A program made the translations under genes and the position numbers. Below, in pieces: positions 5,980 through 6,153 of a stretch of DNA of 6,153 nt. The stretch's first letter is position 1. Each line of letters begins with the position of its first letter. The notes under the pieces were generated by a model. It was not told the origin of the DNA and made no database searches. It was given only the letters and a program-made list of their open reading frames with translations. This DNA comes from Pseudomonadota bacterium (GTDB lineage: Bacteria; Pseudomonadota; Alphaproteobacteria; Rhodospirillales; Casp-alpha2), in NCBI GenBank assembly GCA_027620395.1, contig JAQBZY010000100.1, positions 1 through 6,153 of the forward strand. The letters run 5' to 3'.

Positions 5980-5999
5980 AGCATTTTTCGTCCACGTGG
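5977..5999 (+). repeat. Possible remnant of an alphaproteobacterial dispersed intergenic repeat
   Basis: The stop codon TAG is the start of TAGAGCATTTTTCGTCC, followed by the perfect palindrome CCACGTGG (5992-5999). TAGAGCATTTT-type sequences directly at stop codons are, from memory, a common start of dispersed palindromic elements in alphaproteobacteria. The expected mirror arm (GACGAAAAATGC) is not found downstream, so at most this is a half copy. The rest of the gap to 6056 holds a 6-bp stem ATCGCC/GGCGAT (6029-6034 and 6051-6056) without a T run on either strand. Confidence 0.25.
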
Positions 6000-6056
6000 G
6001 TTTACCAGGAATGCACGCGGCTTTTGTTATCGCCGCAAATCGTCGTCGCGGGCGAT

Positions 6057-6153
6057 TCAGACGGCTCGGGATGTGGCCGAGGGCGGTCTTTCGCGCAGCG
6101 CCAGGATGACCGCGCCGACGACGATGCCGACGGCGCCCAACATGCTGATCGGC
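6057..6153 (-). CDS. C-terminal end of a membrane protein, probably DMT/EamA-like permease
   Basis: On the minus strand the last 31 codons of a reading frame run in from the right edge to a TGA at 6059-6057. They encode a Gly/Ala/Val/Ile-rich hydrophobic helix (MLGAVGIVVGAVILAL) followed by a positively charged tail (RERPPSATSRAV). A final transmembrane helix with a short basic cytoplasmic tail is typical of 10-helix drug/metabolite transporters of the EamA type, where the last helix often reads GAxLIxxGVxLAxR. The piece is too short to prove the family; MFS or another permease is possible. It converges on the TPR gene with 77 nt between the two stop codons and no clear intrinsic terminator. 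Confidence 0.5.
   Translation of the reverse strand, partial: PISMLGAVGIVVGAVILALRERPPSATSRAV

Overview
The window looks like chromosomal DNA from an alphaproteobacterium, possibly of the Rhodospirillales type. Pointers are the high-GC coding sequence, Shine-Dalgarno-led genes, a ZntB-type transporter with the alphaproteobacterial RGVNLNPGA stretch, TPR-glycosyltransferase and WA-type TPR proteins, and a near-match to a CtrA box. The taxonomic placement is inference; no rRNA or marker gene is present.

Layout from left to right. Positions 1-801 hold the 3' part of a zntB-like (CorA superfamily) zinc transporter, open at the left edge. Positions 869-2026 encode an MscS-family mechanosensitive channel. 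It is followed after 23 nt by a YfgD/ArsC-type thioredoxin-fold reductase (2050-2391), which is probably co-transcribed. Next come two large tetratricopeptide genes, and both are interrupted in this sequence. The first (2470-4025) is a TPR protein with a GT-9/heptosyltransferase-like C-terminus, split by a one-base loss at about 2979. The 34-residue TPR spacing is restored exactly when that base is put back. The second (4147-5979) joins a cyclic-nucleotide-binding-like domain, a putative TolB/FlgO-like alpha/beta domain and a TPR array with an exact 47-residue period. It is cut by an in-frame TAA at 4372-4374. The right edge (6057-6153) carries the C-terminal end of a minus-strand membrane protein, probably a DMT/EamA-like permease, converging on the TPR gene.

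How the genes relate. The first three are envelope, ion and stress housekeeping functions (zinc transport, osmotic release valve, thiol reductase). The last two are scaffold-like multidomain proteins: one may glycosylate a surface or appendage protein, the other may be a sensor or scaffold. There is no clear evidence that they act as one system. The main point of interest is that two neighbouring genes each carry one simple disabling change. This means either local gene decay or uncorrected sequence errors. The second gene's unusual domain order, its degenerate ligand pocket and its repeated PALPW tail motif are also worth attention.
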